A DNA stretch of 64,000 nt from Streptomyces sp. cg36 (GCF_041080675.1 NZ_CP163520.1:7469501-7533500), one strand, 5' to 3'; shown: positions 7,760-16,216, counted from the stretch's first letter. Translations and numbers: made by a program. The notes: a model not told the origin generated them from the letters alone.

Positions 7760-8976
7760 CCGCCGCCCCGCCGCCGCCCGCCCCCGCTGAGCGCCTGCGG
7801 CCCGCCCGGCTCCGCGCGGGGGACGTCGTCCGCGTCGGCGCGGTCGGGCTGCGCGCCCGCCGGGCCAGGGTGGTGCTCTCCTCGCTGGGAGTGGCGATCG
7901 GCATCGCCACCCTGGTGGCCGTCGTCGGCCTGTCGACGTCCAGCCGGGCCGACCTGATGGCCCGCCTCGACCGGCTCGGCACCAATCTGCTCACCGCCGA
8001 GGCGGGCAAGGACGGCCTCGGCCACGAGGTCAGGTTCCCCAGGAACACCGTGGCCATGGTGGAGCGGCTCGCACCGGTGCGGCACGCCACCGCCACCGCC
8101 GACGTCGACGCCCGCATCCGGCGCAGCGACGTCGTCCCCGAGGAGCGCACCGCGGGCGTCACCGCGCAGGCGGTCCGCACGGACCTGCTGCGCGCGCTCA
8201 ACGCCCGGGTGGGGGAGGGCAGATGGTTCGACGCGGCGAGCGAGCGGCTGCCCGTCACCGTGCTGGGCGCGCTCGCCGCCGAACGCCTCGGCATCACCGC
8301 CCCCGGCGCCAAGATCATGATGAACGACCGGTACGTGGTCGTCATCGGCATCCTGGCACCCATCGAACTCGCGCCCAACCTCGACCGGGTCGCGCTCGTC
8401 GGATTCCCGGCGGCGGAGCGCTACTTCGGCGCCGACGGGCGCCCCACCACCGTCTTCGAGCGCTCGACGGACGCCTCGGTGGAGGAGGTGCGCGCCGTCC
8501 TCGCCCGTACCGTCAACCCCGGCAACGAGGGCACGGTCAAGGTCTCCCGCCCCTCCGACGCGCTGGCCGCGAAGGCCGCCACCGACAAGGGCCTGACCAC
8601 CCTGATGCTGGGGCTCGGGGCCATCGCCCTGCTGGTGGGGGGCGTCGGCATCGCCAACACGATGGTCGTCTCGGTGCTCGAACGCCGTCAGGAGATCGGG
8701 CTGCGCCGGGCGATCGGCGCCACCCGCAACGCCGTGCGGCTGCAGTTCCTCACCGAGTCGCTGCTGCTCTCCGCGCTGGGCGGGGTGGCCGGGGCGGTCC
8801 TCGGGGCGCTGGCCACCCACGCGTTCGCCGCCGTCCAGGGCTGGACCGCCGTCGTCCCCGTCCGGTCGCTGGCCGGAGGACTCGCCGCCACCCTCGTCAT
8901 CGGGATGGCCGCGGGCCTCTACCCGGCCCAGCGCGCGGCCCGGCTGCCGCCCACGGTGGCGCTCCAGTCGCCGTGA
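7756..8976 (+). CDS. ABC transporter permease (MacB/FtsX type)
   Basis: A 406-aa permease with the MacB plan. The first membrane helix is near residues 30-55 (VVLSSLGVAIGIATLVAVVG) and is followed by a large extracytoplasmic domain. Three C-terminal helices carry the FtsX core, including GIANTMVVSVLERRQEIGLRRAIGA and the terminal YPAQRAARLPPTVALQ. Family members export peptides, antibiotics or lipids, or act as mechanotransmitters. It is the last cistron of the operon and converges on the MFS gene with 15 bp between. Confidence 0.93.
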   Translation: MTAAPPPPAPAERLRPARLRAGDVVRVGAVGLRARRARVVLSSLGVAIGIATLVAVVGLSTSSRADLMARLDRLGTNLLTAEAGKDGLGHEVRFPRNTVAMVERLAPVRHATATADVDARIRRSDVVPEERTAGVTAQAVRTDLLRALNARVGEGRWFDAASERLPVTVLGALAAERLGITAPGAKIMMNDRYVVVIGILAPIELAPNLDRVALVGFPAAERYFGADGRPTTVFERSTDASVEEVRAVLARTVNPGNEGTVKVSRPSDALAAKAATDKGLTTLMLGLGAIALLVGGVGIANTMVVSVLERRQEIGLRRAIGATRNAVRLQFLTESLLLSALGGVAGAVLGALATHAFAAVQGWTAVVPVRSLAGGLAATLVIGMAAGLYPAQRAARLPPTVALQSP

Positions 8977-8991
8977 GGCGTACGAAGGCGC

Positions 8992-10224
8992 TCAGCCGTC
9001 GTCCTGTACGGGCCGCAGCCGCAGCAGCAGCGCCGTGGCGGCGGCCAGCAGGGCGACGAAGCCGGTGAAGACCAGCCCCGCCGCGCGCAGTCCGAGCGTG
9101 ACGGCCATGACGCCCACGCCGACCACGGGGATCGAGATCGCCACGTACAGCACCACGAAGAGCGCCGAGGTGATCTCCGCCCGCCGGTCGGCCGGGCTGC
9201 GCCGGCCCACCAGGGTGAGCCCGGCCCGGAACGCCAGGCCCTGCCCGCCGCCCGCCGCGACCGACCCCGCCACCAGCAGGGGCAGGGAGGCGGCGAGCAG
9301 CGCGGCGGCGATCAGCGCCATGCCCGCCACCAGCGCCACGCACCCGCCCGGCAGGGACCGGTGGACCCCGACGCGGTTCATCAGCAGCTGACCGGCGAGC
9401 GACGCGGCGAAGGCCGAGGAGACCACGGCGCCCGCCACCGCCGGGTCGCTCACCCCCACCACCTCGTGCAGGAAGGTCGGCGTCACCGAGGTGAACAGGC
9501 CGAGGGTCGCGAACCCGGCGAAGCCCGCCATGGCCGCCGGTACGAACACCGGGCTCACCGACGGCGGCACGCGCAGCCGCCGGGGGCGCCGCGTGCCGCC
9601 GCCGCGCTCCCGCACCGTCTCCGGGATCAGCAGGACGCCGACGACGGCCGGGGCCACGAGCGCCAGGTCCACCAGGAACACCTGCTGGAGGGGGTCCGGC
9701 GCGAACCGGGCGATCAGTCCGGCGAGCAGCGGGCCGCCGCCGAGTCCGCCCATGTTGGCGGCGGTGGCCACCAGCGTGGCCGACCCCGCCCGCTGCCGGG
9801 GCGCCAGCTCCACCACGGCCGCGGTCGCCGTCCCCGTGAACAGCCCCGCCGACAGCCCCGACAGCACCCGGCCCGCGAAGAGCCACGGCAGCCCGTGCTC
9901 GAAGAGGAAGCACAGCGCGCTGAGCGCCGACAGCACCAGCCCGGCCAGCAGCACCGGGCGCCTGCCCACGACGTCCGACAGCTGCCCCAGCAGGAGCAGC
10001 GCCACGATGACACCGACCGCGTACACGGCGAAGACCACGGTCACCGTGAGCGACGAGAAGCCCAACTCCCGCTGGTACAGGCCGTAGAGAGGGGTGGGCA
10101 GGGTCGTGCCGCACATGGCGACGGCGAACGCGTAGGCGGCCACGGCGTACGGCCAGGCCCGCCCGTCGGGGCGCTCGCGGGGGTCGGCGTCGTCCGCGCG
10201 GTGCGCGGCGGAGTGGTTGCTCAC
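8992..10224 (-). CDS. MFS transporter, probable exporter
   Basis: A 410-aa protein with about twelve hydrophobic helices. The MFS A-motif between helices 2 and 3 is GQLSDVVGRRPVLLAG. The N-terminal ~25 residues are polar and cytoplasmic. GTG start. It diverges from the cyclitol operon across 337 bp, so it may export the product of that operon; this rests on position only. Drug:H+ antiporters and sugar exporters share this fold, so the substrate cannot be read from sequence. Confidence 0.88.
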   Translation of the reverse strand: MSNHSAAHRADDADPRERPDGRAWPYAVAAYAFAVAMCGTTLPTPLYGLYQRELGFSSLTVTVVFAVYAVGVIVALLLLGQLSDVVGRRPVLLAGLVLSALSALCFLFEHGLPWLFAGRVLSGLSAGLFTGTATAAVVELAPRQRAGSATLVATAANMGGLGGGPLLAGLIARFAPDPLQQVFLVDLALVAPAVVGVLLIPETVRERGGGTRRPRRLRVPPSVSPVFVPAAMAGFAGFATLGLFTSVTPTFLHEVVGVSDPAVAGAVVSSAFAASLAGQLLMNRVGVHRSLPGGCVALVAGMALIAAALLAASLPLLVAGSVAAGGGQGLAFRAGLTLVGRRSPADRRAEITSALFVVLYVAISIPVVGVGVMAVTLGLRAAGLVFTGFVALLAAATALLLRLRPVQDDG

Positions 10225-10561
10225 GGTGACTGCCTACCAGGAACGCCCGGCCGGGTCCGGATGCCCCGCGCGGCGCTGGTCACGACGGCCCAAGCGCCCG
10301 CCCGTGAACCTCCGCCCGCGAGCCCCGGTCCGTACCCCCCCCGCCCGCGAACCCTCGTCTGTGAATCCCCGCCCGCGCACCGTCGCGCACCCCGGCCGGG
10401 ACCGGGCAGCGGGTCCGGGACCGGGTGGTGGGGCCGGGACGGGGCCGGGGCCTCATGCGTCCGGGGCCCGGGCGCGCCGACGGTGAAGGGGCGTCGGCCC
10501 GTCCTCGGGCCCGCGCCCGCCCGTCCGCCGCCCGGGCCCCGCCCGGTCTGCGAGGTGCCTC
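10225..10561. other. Divergent intergenic region with repeats upstream of the cyclitol operon
   Basis: 337 bp without a supported gene. It must hold the promoters of the MFS gene and the cyclitol operon. It contains two 17-bp near-copies (10304-10320 and 10361-10377, two mismatches) of a GTGAAnCnCCGCCCGCG element, a C-rich tract between them, and one copy of the 18-bp repeat that recurs before the second cyclase gene. I could not place a convincing -35/-10 pair. Confidence 0.5.
10450..10467 (+). repeat. 18-bp repeat, copy 1 (upstream of cyclase-like gene)
   Basis: GCCTCATGCGTCCGGGGC, identical at 11666-11683. Similarity continues imperfectly for about 12 more bases downstream in both copies. 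This copy lies 95 bp before the first cyclase-like gene. Confidence 0.7.
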
Positions 10562-11764
10562 ATGTACGCCTCCCGTTCCCGCGTGGCGCTGGACCGGAGC
10601 ATCGGCTCCGGTCTCGCCCGCTTCCCGCTCCAGGTGCGCGCCGGTCCCGGCGCCTGGGCCGAGCTGACCCGTCTCGCGCGCTCCCTCGCGGCCGACCGCT
10701 TCCTGCTCGTGTGCGGGAGCGGCGTCCCGAGGGTCCACGTCGAGCGCGTGCTGCGCCACTTCGGCGCGGTCGCCCCCACCCGCGTGGTGGGGGCGTGCGG
10801 CCCCGGCGCGGTCGCGGCGGCCGACGACGTGGTGGTGGCCCTCGGCGGCACCGGGGTGATCGACGCCGCCGCCGGTCCGGCCGCGCACACCCGCCGGGGC
10901 CCGCTGCTGCTGCCGACCACCCTGCCCGCCGTCCTGGACGGCGCCCTGTCGCTGGTGGGCCCCGCCGGGCCGCGCCGCCGGCCGGTCCTGGTCCGCGCAC
11001 AGCTGGAGCTCCTGGCCACCCTGACCCCCGAGGCCGTCAGGGCCGGGCTGTACGCGCTGGTCGGGAACGTGCTCGCGGTGTGCCCCGGCGCGTACGACCA
11101 GGTGTGCGCCCGGCTGCGCCCGGACGGCCGGTACACCCCGGAGACGCTGGCCTCCTTCATCGCGCTGTGCGCCGACGTACGCGCCGCCCTCACCTACTAC
11201 GACCCGCTGGAGCAGGGCCCGGGCGGCGCACTGCGGTACGGGCACGAGGTGGCCGACGCGTTGAGCGTGCTCGGCGTCCCCCGCTACGGCGAGGCCGTCG
11301 CCCAGGGCCTGCTGGTAGCCGCCCGCTGCGCGCGCCGCGCGGGTCTGCTGGACGCCGCGGACGAGGCGGCGCACCGGGAGCTGGTGCGGCGCTGGGGCGT
11401 TCCCGACGTGCTCCTGCCGCCCGTCGCCGCGCACGACGTCCTGACGGCCCTGCGGCACCCCGCGCACGGCCCCGGCCCGGCCGGGGACACCGTCGCCATG
11501 GTGCTCCTGGACGGCCTGGGCCGCCCCCACGTCCGCGGTGGCCGCACCCTCACCGCCATCAGCGCGGACGTGCTGCGGTCCGGGCTGGCGGCGAGCGGGG
11601 CGACGGGCTCCGCCGTGCCCCGTCCCGGGCGGCCGGGACCGGACCGGGAGCCGGTCGGGACCGGCGCCTCATGCGTCCGGGGCGCCGGGACGCCGAGCGT
11701 GGTGAGCCAAGACACCGAACCGGCCCCGCCCGGGGCCGCACCTTCCGTGAGGAGCCTTCCGTGA
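10562..11764 (+). CDS. Degenerate dehydroquinate-synthase-like protein (pseudo-cyclase)
   Basis: A 400-aa member of the 3-dehydroquinate synthase/sugar phosphate cyclase fold. It has a nucleotide-binding-like VVALGGTGVIDAAAG segment (family: ALGGG) at about residue 91, a LLLPTTLPAVLDGAL segment, and RYGHEVADAL near 228. Against the family pattern R-A-G-L-A-E-V-I-K, this protein reads R-A-G-L-Y-A-L-V-G at 160-168, so the zinc-binding Glu and catalytic Lys are Ala165 and Gly168. The HGEAV histidine is Tyr242. Only one of three metal ligands (H228) remains. The last ~55 residues are a Pro/Gly/Arg-rich tail. ATG follows GAGG. The stop overlaps the next start (GTGA). Probably a non-catalytic partner or a repurposed enzyme. 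Confidence 0.78.
   Translation: MYASRSRVALDRSIGSGLARFPLQVRAGPGAWAELTRLARSLAADRFLLVCGSGVPRVHVERVLRHFGAVAPTRVVGACGPGAVAAADDVVVALGGTGVIDAAAGPAAHTRRGPLLLPTTLPAVLDGALSLVGPAGPRRRPVLVRAQLELLATLTPEAVRAGLYALVGNVLAVCPGAYDQVCARLRPDGRYTPETLASFIALCADVRAALTYYDPLEQGPGGALRYGHEVADALSVLGVPRYGEAVAQGLLVAARCARRAGLLDAADEAAHRELVRRWGVPDVLLPPVAAHDVLTALRHPAHGPGPAGDTVAMVLLDGLGRPHVRGGRTLTAISADVLRSGLAASGATGSAVPRPGRPGPDREPVGTGASCVRGAGTPSVVSQDTEPAPPGAAPSVRSLP
11666..11683 (+). repeat. 18-bp repeat, copy 2 (upstream of the EEVS-type cyclase)
   Basis: Second identical copy of GCCTCATGCGTCCGGGGC. It sits 77 bp before the cyclase start, inside the low-complexity 3' tail of the preceding gene. Confidence 0.7.
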
Positions 11765-12975
11765 CCGCCCTGGCCCCCCGTTCCGCCCACCGCCTGTCCA
11801 CCTCCGGCGAACCGGTCCGCTCCTGGACCGTGACCACCGCCAAACCCGTCCGCTACGAGGTGGGCTTCACCCCCGACGTACTGGACCCCGCCAACCCCGC
11901 CCTCGCGGGCGCCGGGGTCCCCGACGACGGCCCCGCGCCGCCCCGCCGCCTCCTCGTCGTGGAGACCACGGTCGACGGGCTGTACGGCGACCGGCTGCGC
12001 GCCTACGGCGCCGCGCGCGGACTGGACTTCGAGATCCACGTGCTCACCGCGCACGAACAGCTGAAGACGATGGACGCGGTCTTCTCGGTGGCGGAGGCGA
12101 TGGACCGGTTCGGCATCGCCCGGCGCAGCGAGCCGGTCGTCGCCCTCGGCGGCGGCGTGCTCATGGACGTCGTCGGCCTGGCGTGCAGCCTCTACCGCCG
12201 CAGCACCCCCTACGTCCGCGTGCCCACCACGTTGATCGGGCTCGTCGACGCCGGGGTCGGCGCCAAGACCGGGGTGAACTTCGGACCCCACAAGAACCGG
12301 CTCGGCACCTACCACCCCGCCGCCCAGACGCTGCTTGACCCGAGGTTCCTGGCCACCCTCGGCCCGCGCCACCTGCGCAACGGCATGGCCGAGATCCTCA
12401 AGATCGCCCTGATCAAGGACCGCGAACTGTTCGCGCTGCTGGAGAAGGAAGGCGGCCGGCTGGTGGACCGGCGCTTCCAGGGCGGACGCGGCCTCGGCCT
12501 CCTCGTGCAGGAGGTCCTGGGCCGGGCCGTCCACGGAATGCTGGAGGAACTGCACGCCAACCTGTGGGAGAGCGAGCTGGAGCGCGTCGTCGACTACGGC
12601 CACTCGTTCAGCCCCACCCTGGAGATGCGGGCCCTGCCGGAGCTGCTGCACGGCGAGGCGGTCTGCCTGGACATGGCGCTGACCACGGTGATCGCCGAAC
12701 GGCGCGGCCTGGTCCTGCCGGTCGAGCGCCGGCGGATCCTCGACGTGATGCGCGGCCTCGCGCTGCCGCTGTGGCACCGCCTGTGCGAACCCGGCGTCCT
12801 CGGCGAGGCACTGGCCGACACCGTCCGCCACCGCGACGGAAGCCAGCGGCTGCCGCTGCCCTTCGGCATCGGCGACGCCGTCTTCGTCGACGACGTGACC
12901 CCGGACGAACTCGTGTACGCGGCCGAGAAGTTGAAGGGATACGACACGGAGACGGAGGAGGGCGGCCATGCGTGA
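11761..12975 (+). CDS. Sedoheptulose-7-phosphate cyclase, probable 2-epi-5-epi-valiolone synthase (EEVS)
   Basis: A 404-aa NAD- and zinc-dependent sugar phosphate cyclase. It should convert sedoheptulose 7-phosphate to a C7 cyclitol. The NAD loop is LGGGVLMDVVGLA (129-141). RVPTTLIGLVDAGVGAKTGVN (from residue 153) is typical of the family, and the zinc ligands are E211 (AEILK, with K214), H281 (YGHSFSPTLEM) and H297 (LLHGEAV). D304 in HGEAVCLDMAL and the RHRDG segment fit EEVS better than the gadusol or dehydroquinate branches; a tree would be decisive. GTG start with GAGGAG upstream, overlapping the pseudo-cyclase stop. Its stop overlaps the cupin start by 8 bp. Confidence 0.85.
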   Translation: MTALAPRSAHRLSTSGEPVRSWTVTTAKPVRYEVGFTPDVLDPANPALAGAGVPDDGPAPPRRLLVVETTVDGLYGDRLRAYGAARGLDFEIHVLTAHEQLKTMDAVFSVAEAMDRFGIARRSEPVVALGGGVLMDVVGLACSLYRRSTPYVRVPTTLIGLVDAGVGAKTGVNFGPHKNRLGTYHPAAQTLLDPRFLATLGPRHLRNGMAEILKIALIKDRELFALLEKEGGRLVDRRFQGGRGLGLLVQEVLGRAVHGMLEELHANLWESELERVVDYGHSFSPTLEMRALPELLHGEAVCLDMALTTVIAERRGLVLPVERRRILDVMRGLALPLWHRLCEPGVLGEALADTVRHRDGSQRLPLPFGIGDAVFVDDVTPDELVYAAEKLKGYDTETEEGGHA

Positions 12976-13696
12976 GGCAGTCGTCGTCGCCACCGTCGAC
13001 GAGCCCGCCGACGTCTACGGCGTGCACGCCGCCCACGGCCACTCCCGCTGGACGTGCCTGGCCCGGCGCACCGGGCTGCACGGCCGGTGGGAAGCGGTCG
13101 AGTGGGCGTGGCTGCCCCCGGGCGGCGTCAGCGGGGAGCACCGGCACTCCCGCACCCAGGAGCTGTACTTCGTGCTCCAGGGGCAGGGCGAGATCACCCT
13201 CGACGGCCGCCCGTACCCCGTCCGCCCCCGCACGGCGGTCCTCACCGCGCTGGGCCGCCGCCACGGTCTGCGCAACACCGGTGCACAGCCGCTGTCCTGG
13301 CTGGTCGTCGAAGTTCCGGCCAGGTCGACCCCAACGAAGGAGACCGCCATGCGACCCCCGCCCGGCACCGCCCGCGGCGCCGACGCCGTCATCCCCGACC
13401 TGTACGAGAACGGGCCGGTGGACGCCGCCACCGTGCTCGGCGGGCCCCTGCGCACCGTACGGGTGAGCCGGCTGCTCCCCGCCGCGACCGAGGAGCTCAG
13501 CGCCCGCGACGTCGAGCACACCGTGTACGTCACCGGCGGCGCCGGGACCGCCCGCAGCGGAACGACGAGCGTGCCGCTGCGCGCCGGGGTCTCGCTGACC
13601 CTGCCCCTGGGCACCGACGTCCGGCTGCGGGCCGGCGGCGACGGCCTCGAATACTTCCACGCCGTCCTGGACGTGCCCGGAGAGGAGCACCCGTGA
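12968..13696 (+). CDS. Two-cupin protein with an internal ribosome site
   Basis: A 242-aa protein with two cupin-like halves. The N-terminal half has a full metal site: motif 1 GEHRHSRTQELYFVLQGQG (H-x-H and E) and motif 2 GRRHGLRN. The C-terminal half (from about residue 128) has the beta pattern but no histidine ligands. At the junction the DNA carries AAGGAG six bases before an in-frame ATG (13349-13351). The second half could therefore also be made alone (about 115 aa), or this is a recent fusion of two genes. It overlaps the cyclase gene by 8 bp. Cupins here may be isomerases, epimerases or dioxygenases; the reaction is unknown. Confidence 0.75.
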   Translation: MREAVVVATVDEPADVYGVHAAHGHSRWTCLARRTGLHGRWEAVEWAWLPPGGVSGEHRHSRTQELYFVLQGQGEITLDGRPYPVRPRTAVLTALGRRHGLRNTGAQPLSWLVVEVPARSTPTKETAMRPPPGTARGADAVIPDLYENGPVDAATVLGGPLRTVRVSRLLPAATEELSARDVEHTVYVTGGAGTARSGTTSVPLRAGVSLTLPLGTDVRLRAGGDGLEYFHAVLDVPGEEHP

Positions 13697-14088
13697 TCGT
13701 CAACGCGAGCCGCCGTCCCACCACGCTGCACCACGGCGGCCAGGAGTCCATCCGCATCCGCACGCTGGCCCGGCGCGGCATGCTGCACAGCGAGTGCGAA
13801 GCCGTCGACGTGGTCGGCCTGGCGCCCCACACCCACTACGACCTGGTCGGCCGCGGAGGCACCGAAGCGGCCTGGTACGTCCTGCGCGGCCCCCTCGCCC
13901 TGCACCGCACCGGTGCGCGGGCCACCGCGCTGGCCACCGGCGACCTGGTCCTGGCCCGCACGGGGCAGGACGTGCTGCTGCGGGCCGGACCGGACGGCGC
14001 CGAACTGCTCTGTCTCACCGTCACACCGCCCGCCGTCACCCGCCACCTCCCGCCCCGCACCCCCGACACCACCAAGGAACGGCCATGA
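13693..14088 (+). CDS. Small cupin-like protein
   Basis: A 131-aa beta-rich protein of cupin length. The APHTHYDLVGRGGTEAAWYVLRG stretch, in pieces, resembles cupin motif 1 with an H-x-H pair and a Glu, and TALATGDLVLA resembles motif 2 without its histidine. Similarity is weaker than in the preceding gene. GTG start overlaps the preceding stop (GTGA), and the stop overlaps the next ATG (ATGA). It is therefore locked into the cyclitol operon. It may pair with the degenerate half of the preceding protein. Confidence 0.68.
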   Translation: MIVNASRRPTTLHHGGQESIRIRTLARRGMLHSECEAVDVVGLAPHTHYDLVGRGGTEAAWYVLRGPLALHRTGARATALATGDLVLARTGQDVLLRAGPDGAELLCLTVTPPAVTRHLPPRTPDTTKERP

Positions 14089-14663
14089 CCAGCCCCGCCG
14101 CCACCCCCGCCACCGGACGGCCGCGCCCGCCGGGCGTGAGCGCCGTGCACCACATCGCCTTCACCGTGCCCGACCTCGACGAGGCGGTCGACTTCTTCAC
14201 CGAGGTGCTGGGCGCCGAAACCGCGTACCGCACCGGGCCGATCGCCACCCCCGGCAGCGACTGGATGCACCGCCAGCTCGGCGTCCACCCGCGGGCCACC
14301 GCGCACATCGCCATGCTGCGCCTGGGCCCCACCCTCAACCTCGAACTCTTCGCGTACACCGGCCCCGGCCGGCGGCGGCGGATGCCCGGCAACAGCGACT
14401 GGGGCGGACACCACCTCGCCCTGTGGACCGACGACTTCGACGCGAGCGTCCGCCATCTCACCGCGACCCCCGGCGTACGGATGCTCGGTGAGCCGCAGCG
14501 GGTCGGGGAGGGGCCCATCCGCGGCACCCGGTGGGTGTACTTCACCACTCCCTGGGGCCTGCACATCGAACTCGTCCACGCCCCGGACCACCTGCCCTAC
14601 CAGGACCACACCGACGTACGCCTCTACCAGCCGCCCAACCCGCGGGAAGGGAGAGGGAGATGA
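14085..14663 (+). CDS. VOC/glyoxalase-fold protein, possible cyclitol epimerase
   Basis: A 192-aa vicinal-oxygen-chelate protein with two beta-alpha-beta-beta-beta modules. Putative metal ligands are H22/H23 (VHHIAFTVPDLD), E87 (NLELF), H109/H110 (WGGHHLALW) and E162 (GLHIELVH), the four-ligand pattern of epimerase-type VOC enzymes. VOC proteins in the cetoniacytone-type EEVS clusters act as valiolone epimerases, so an epimerase on the cyclase product is the best guess. Bleomycin-resistance-type binding is the alternative. ATG overlaps the preceding stop, and the stop overlaps the next ATG. Confidence 0.78.
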   Translation: MTSPAATPATGRPRPPGVSAVHHIAFTVPDLDEAVDFFTEVLGAETAYRTGPIATPGSDWMHRQLGVHPRATAHIAMLRLGPTLNLELFAYTGPGRRRRMPGNSDWGGHHLALWTDDFDASVRHLTATPGVRMLGEPQRVGEGPIRGTRWVYFTTPWGLHIELVHAPDHLPYQDHTDVRLYQPPNPREGRGR

Positions 14664-16216
14664 CCGGCATCTGGGGACCGGGCACCCCGCCCGTCGTCCG
14701 CGCCGACGCCGCCCACTACGACGCCGACGTCCTCGTGATCGGCTCCGGCGCCGGGGGAGCGACCACCGCGTGGGCGCTCGCGGACACCGGCGCACGCGTC
14801 CTGGTCGTCGAACGAGGCGGCTTCCTGCCGCGCGAGGGCGCCAACTGGTCGCCGCAGGCCGTCTTCGGCGACGGCCGCTACCGCAACGCCGAGACCTGGC
14901 ACACCACCGACGGCACCCCCTTCACCCCCGCCGCCCACTACTACGTCGGCGGCACCACCAAGGTGTACGGGGCGAGCCTGCCCCGGCTGCGCGAGAGCGA
15001 CTTCGACGCCGTCGACCACCTGGACGGCACCTCCCCGTCCTGGCCCTTCGACTACGCCGAACTGGAGCCGTACTACGCCGAGGCCGAGCGGCTGTACCGG
15101 GTGCACGGCCAGGACGGGCACGACCCGACCGAGCCAGCCCGCTCGGGCCCCTACCCCCATCCGCCCGTCGCCCACTCCGCCCGCATCGCCGAACTCGACC
15201 AGCGCCTGCGCGACCAGGGGCTCCACCCCCATCCGCTGGAGCTGGGCGTCGACCTCGCCGAGGACGGATCCTGTGTGCGCTGCGGCACCTGCGACGGCTT
15301 CCCGTGCCGCCTCGGCGCCAAGAGCGACGCGGAGACCCGCGCCCTGCGCCCCGCCCTGCGCACCCCCTCGGTGCGGCTGCTCACCCACACCTACGTCTCG
15401 CGGCTGCGCACCGACCGGTCCGGGCGCCGCGTCACGGCCGTCGAGGCCGTCCGCAACGGCCACCGCGTCACCCTCACCGCCGGTACGGTCGTGGTGTCCT
15501 GCGGGGCCGTCAACTCCGCGGCCCTGCTGCTCCGTTCGGCCTGCGGCAGCCACCCCGACGGGCTGGCCAACGGCAGCGGCCAGGTGGGACGCAACCTGAT
15601 GCTGCACCACAACAGCGTGCTGATGGCCGTCGACCCGAGGCGGCGCAACCCCGCCGTCTTCCAGAAGACCCTCGCCGTCAACGACTTCTACCGGGCGGGC
15701 GCGCACACCCCCCACCCGCTGGGCAACCTCCAGCTGATGGGCAAGGTGTACCCGGCGGCCATGGCGGGCGCCCATCCGCGCGTGCCGGGCCGGATCCTGG
15801 GCGCGCTCGCGGCGCACAGCGTCGACTGGTGGCTCATCTCGGAGGACCTGCCCCGCCCGGAGAACCGGGTGCTGCTCGGCCCCGGCGGCGGAGTCACCCT
15901 CGACTGGCACCCGGTCAACGCCCGCGCCCACCGGCAGTTGGTGCGGCAAGGGGCCCGCATGATGCGCCGGGCCGGCTACCCGCTGGTCCTGACCCACCGC
16001 ATGGGCGTCGAGCACACCGGCCACCAGTGCGGGACGACCGTCGCCGGCCACGACCCCGCCCGCTCGGTCCTCGACCCGTACTGCCGCAGCCACGAGGTGG
16101 CCAACCTGTTCGTCGTCGACGGCGGTTTCTTCCCCTCCTCGGCCGCCGTCAACCCGACCCTCACCATCGCCGCGCAGGCCCTGCGCACGGCCCGGCGGGG
16201 CGCCCTCCTGCCCTGA
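14660..16216 (+). CDS. GMC-family FAD-dependent oxidoreductase
   Basis: A 518-aa flavoprotein. The FAD-binding Rossmann motif is VLVIGSGAGGATTAWALA (about residues 24-41), followed by VVERGG. A cysteine-rich patch CVRCGTCDGFPC lies near residue 211. The C-terminal GMC signature is VVDGGFFPSSAAVNPTLTIA. HTGHQCGTT near 455 supplies the conserved His region. Such enzymes oxidise alcohols (sugars, cyclitols, gluconate-type substrates) to ketones or aldehydes, which fits oxidation of a cyclitol hydroxyl. ATG overlaps the VOC stop as ATGA. A 45-bp gap follows. Confidence 0.87.
   Translation: MTGIWGPGTPPVVRADAAHYDADVLVIGSGAGGATTAWALADTGARVLVVERGGFLPREGANWSPQAVFGDGRYRNAETWHTTDGTPFTPAAHYYVGGTTKVYGASLPRLRESDFDAVDHLDGTSPSWPFDYAELEPYYAEAERLYRVHGQDGHDPTEPARSGPYPHPPVAHSARIAELDQRLRDQGLHPHPLELGVDLAEDGSCVRCGTCDGFPCRLGAKSDAETRALRPALRTPSVRLLTHTYVSRLRTDRSGRRVTAVEAVRNGHRVTLTAGTVVVSCGAVNSAALLLRSACGSHPDGLANGSGQVGRNLMLHHNSVLMAVDPRRRNPAVFQKTLAVNDFYRAGAHTPHPLGNLQLMGKVYPAAMAGAHPRVPGRILGALAAHSVDWWLISEDLPRPENRVLLGPGGGVTLDWHPVNARAHRQLVRQGARMMRRAGYPLVLTHRMGVEHTGHQCGTTVAGHDPARSVLDPYCRSHEVANLFVVDGGFFPSSAAVNPTLTIAAQALRTARRGALLP

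Noticed and set aside
10562..12975. The two cyclase genes as shikimate-pathway 3-dehydroquinate synthases
   Set aside because: One lacks the catalytic residues, and the other has EEVS-type segments (YGHSFSPTLEM, HGEAVCLDMAL). No other shikimate genes are nearby.
14085..14663. VOC protein as a bleomycin/fosfomycin resistance gene
   Set aside because: Its metal-ligand pattern and translational coupling to cyclitol genes fit an epimerase-type enzyme better.
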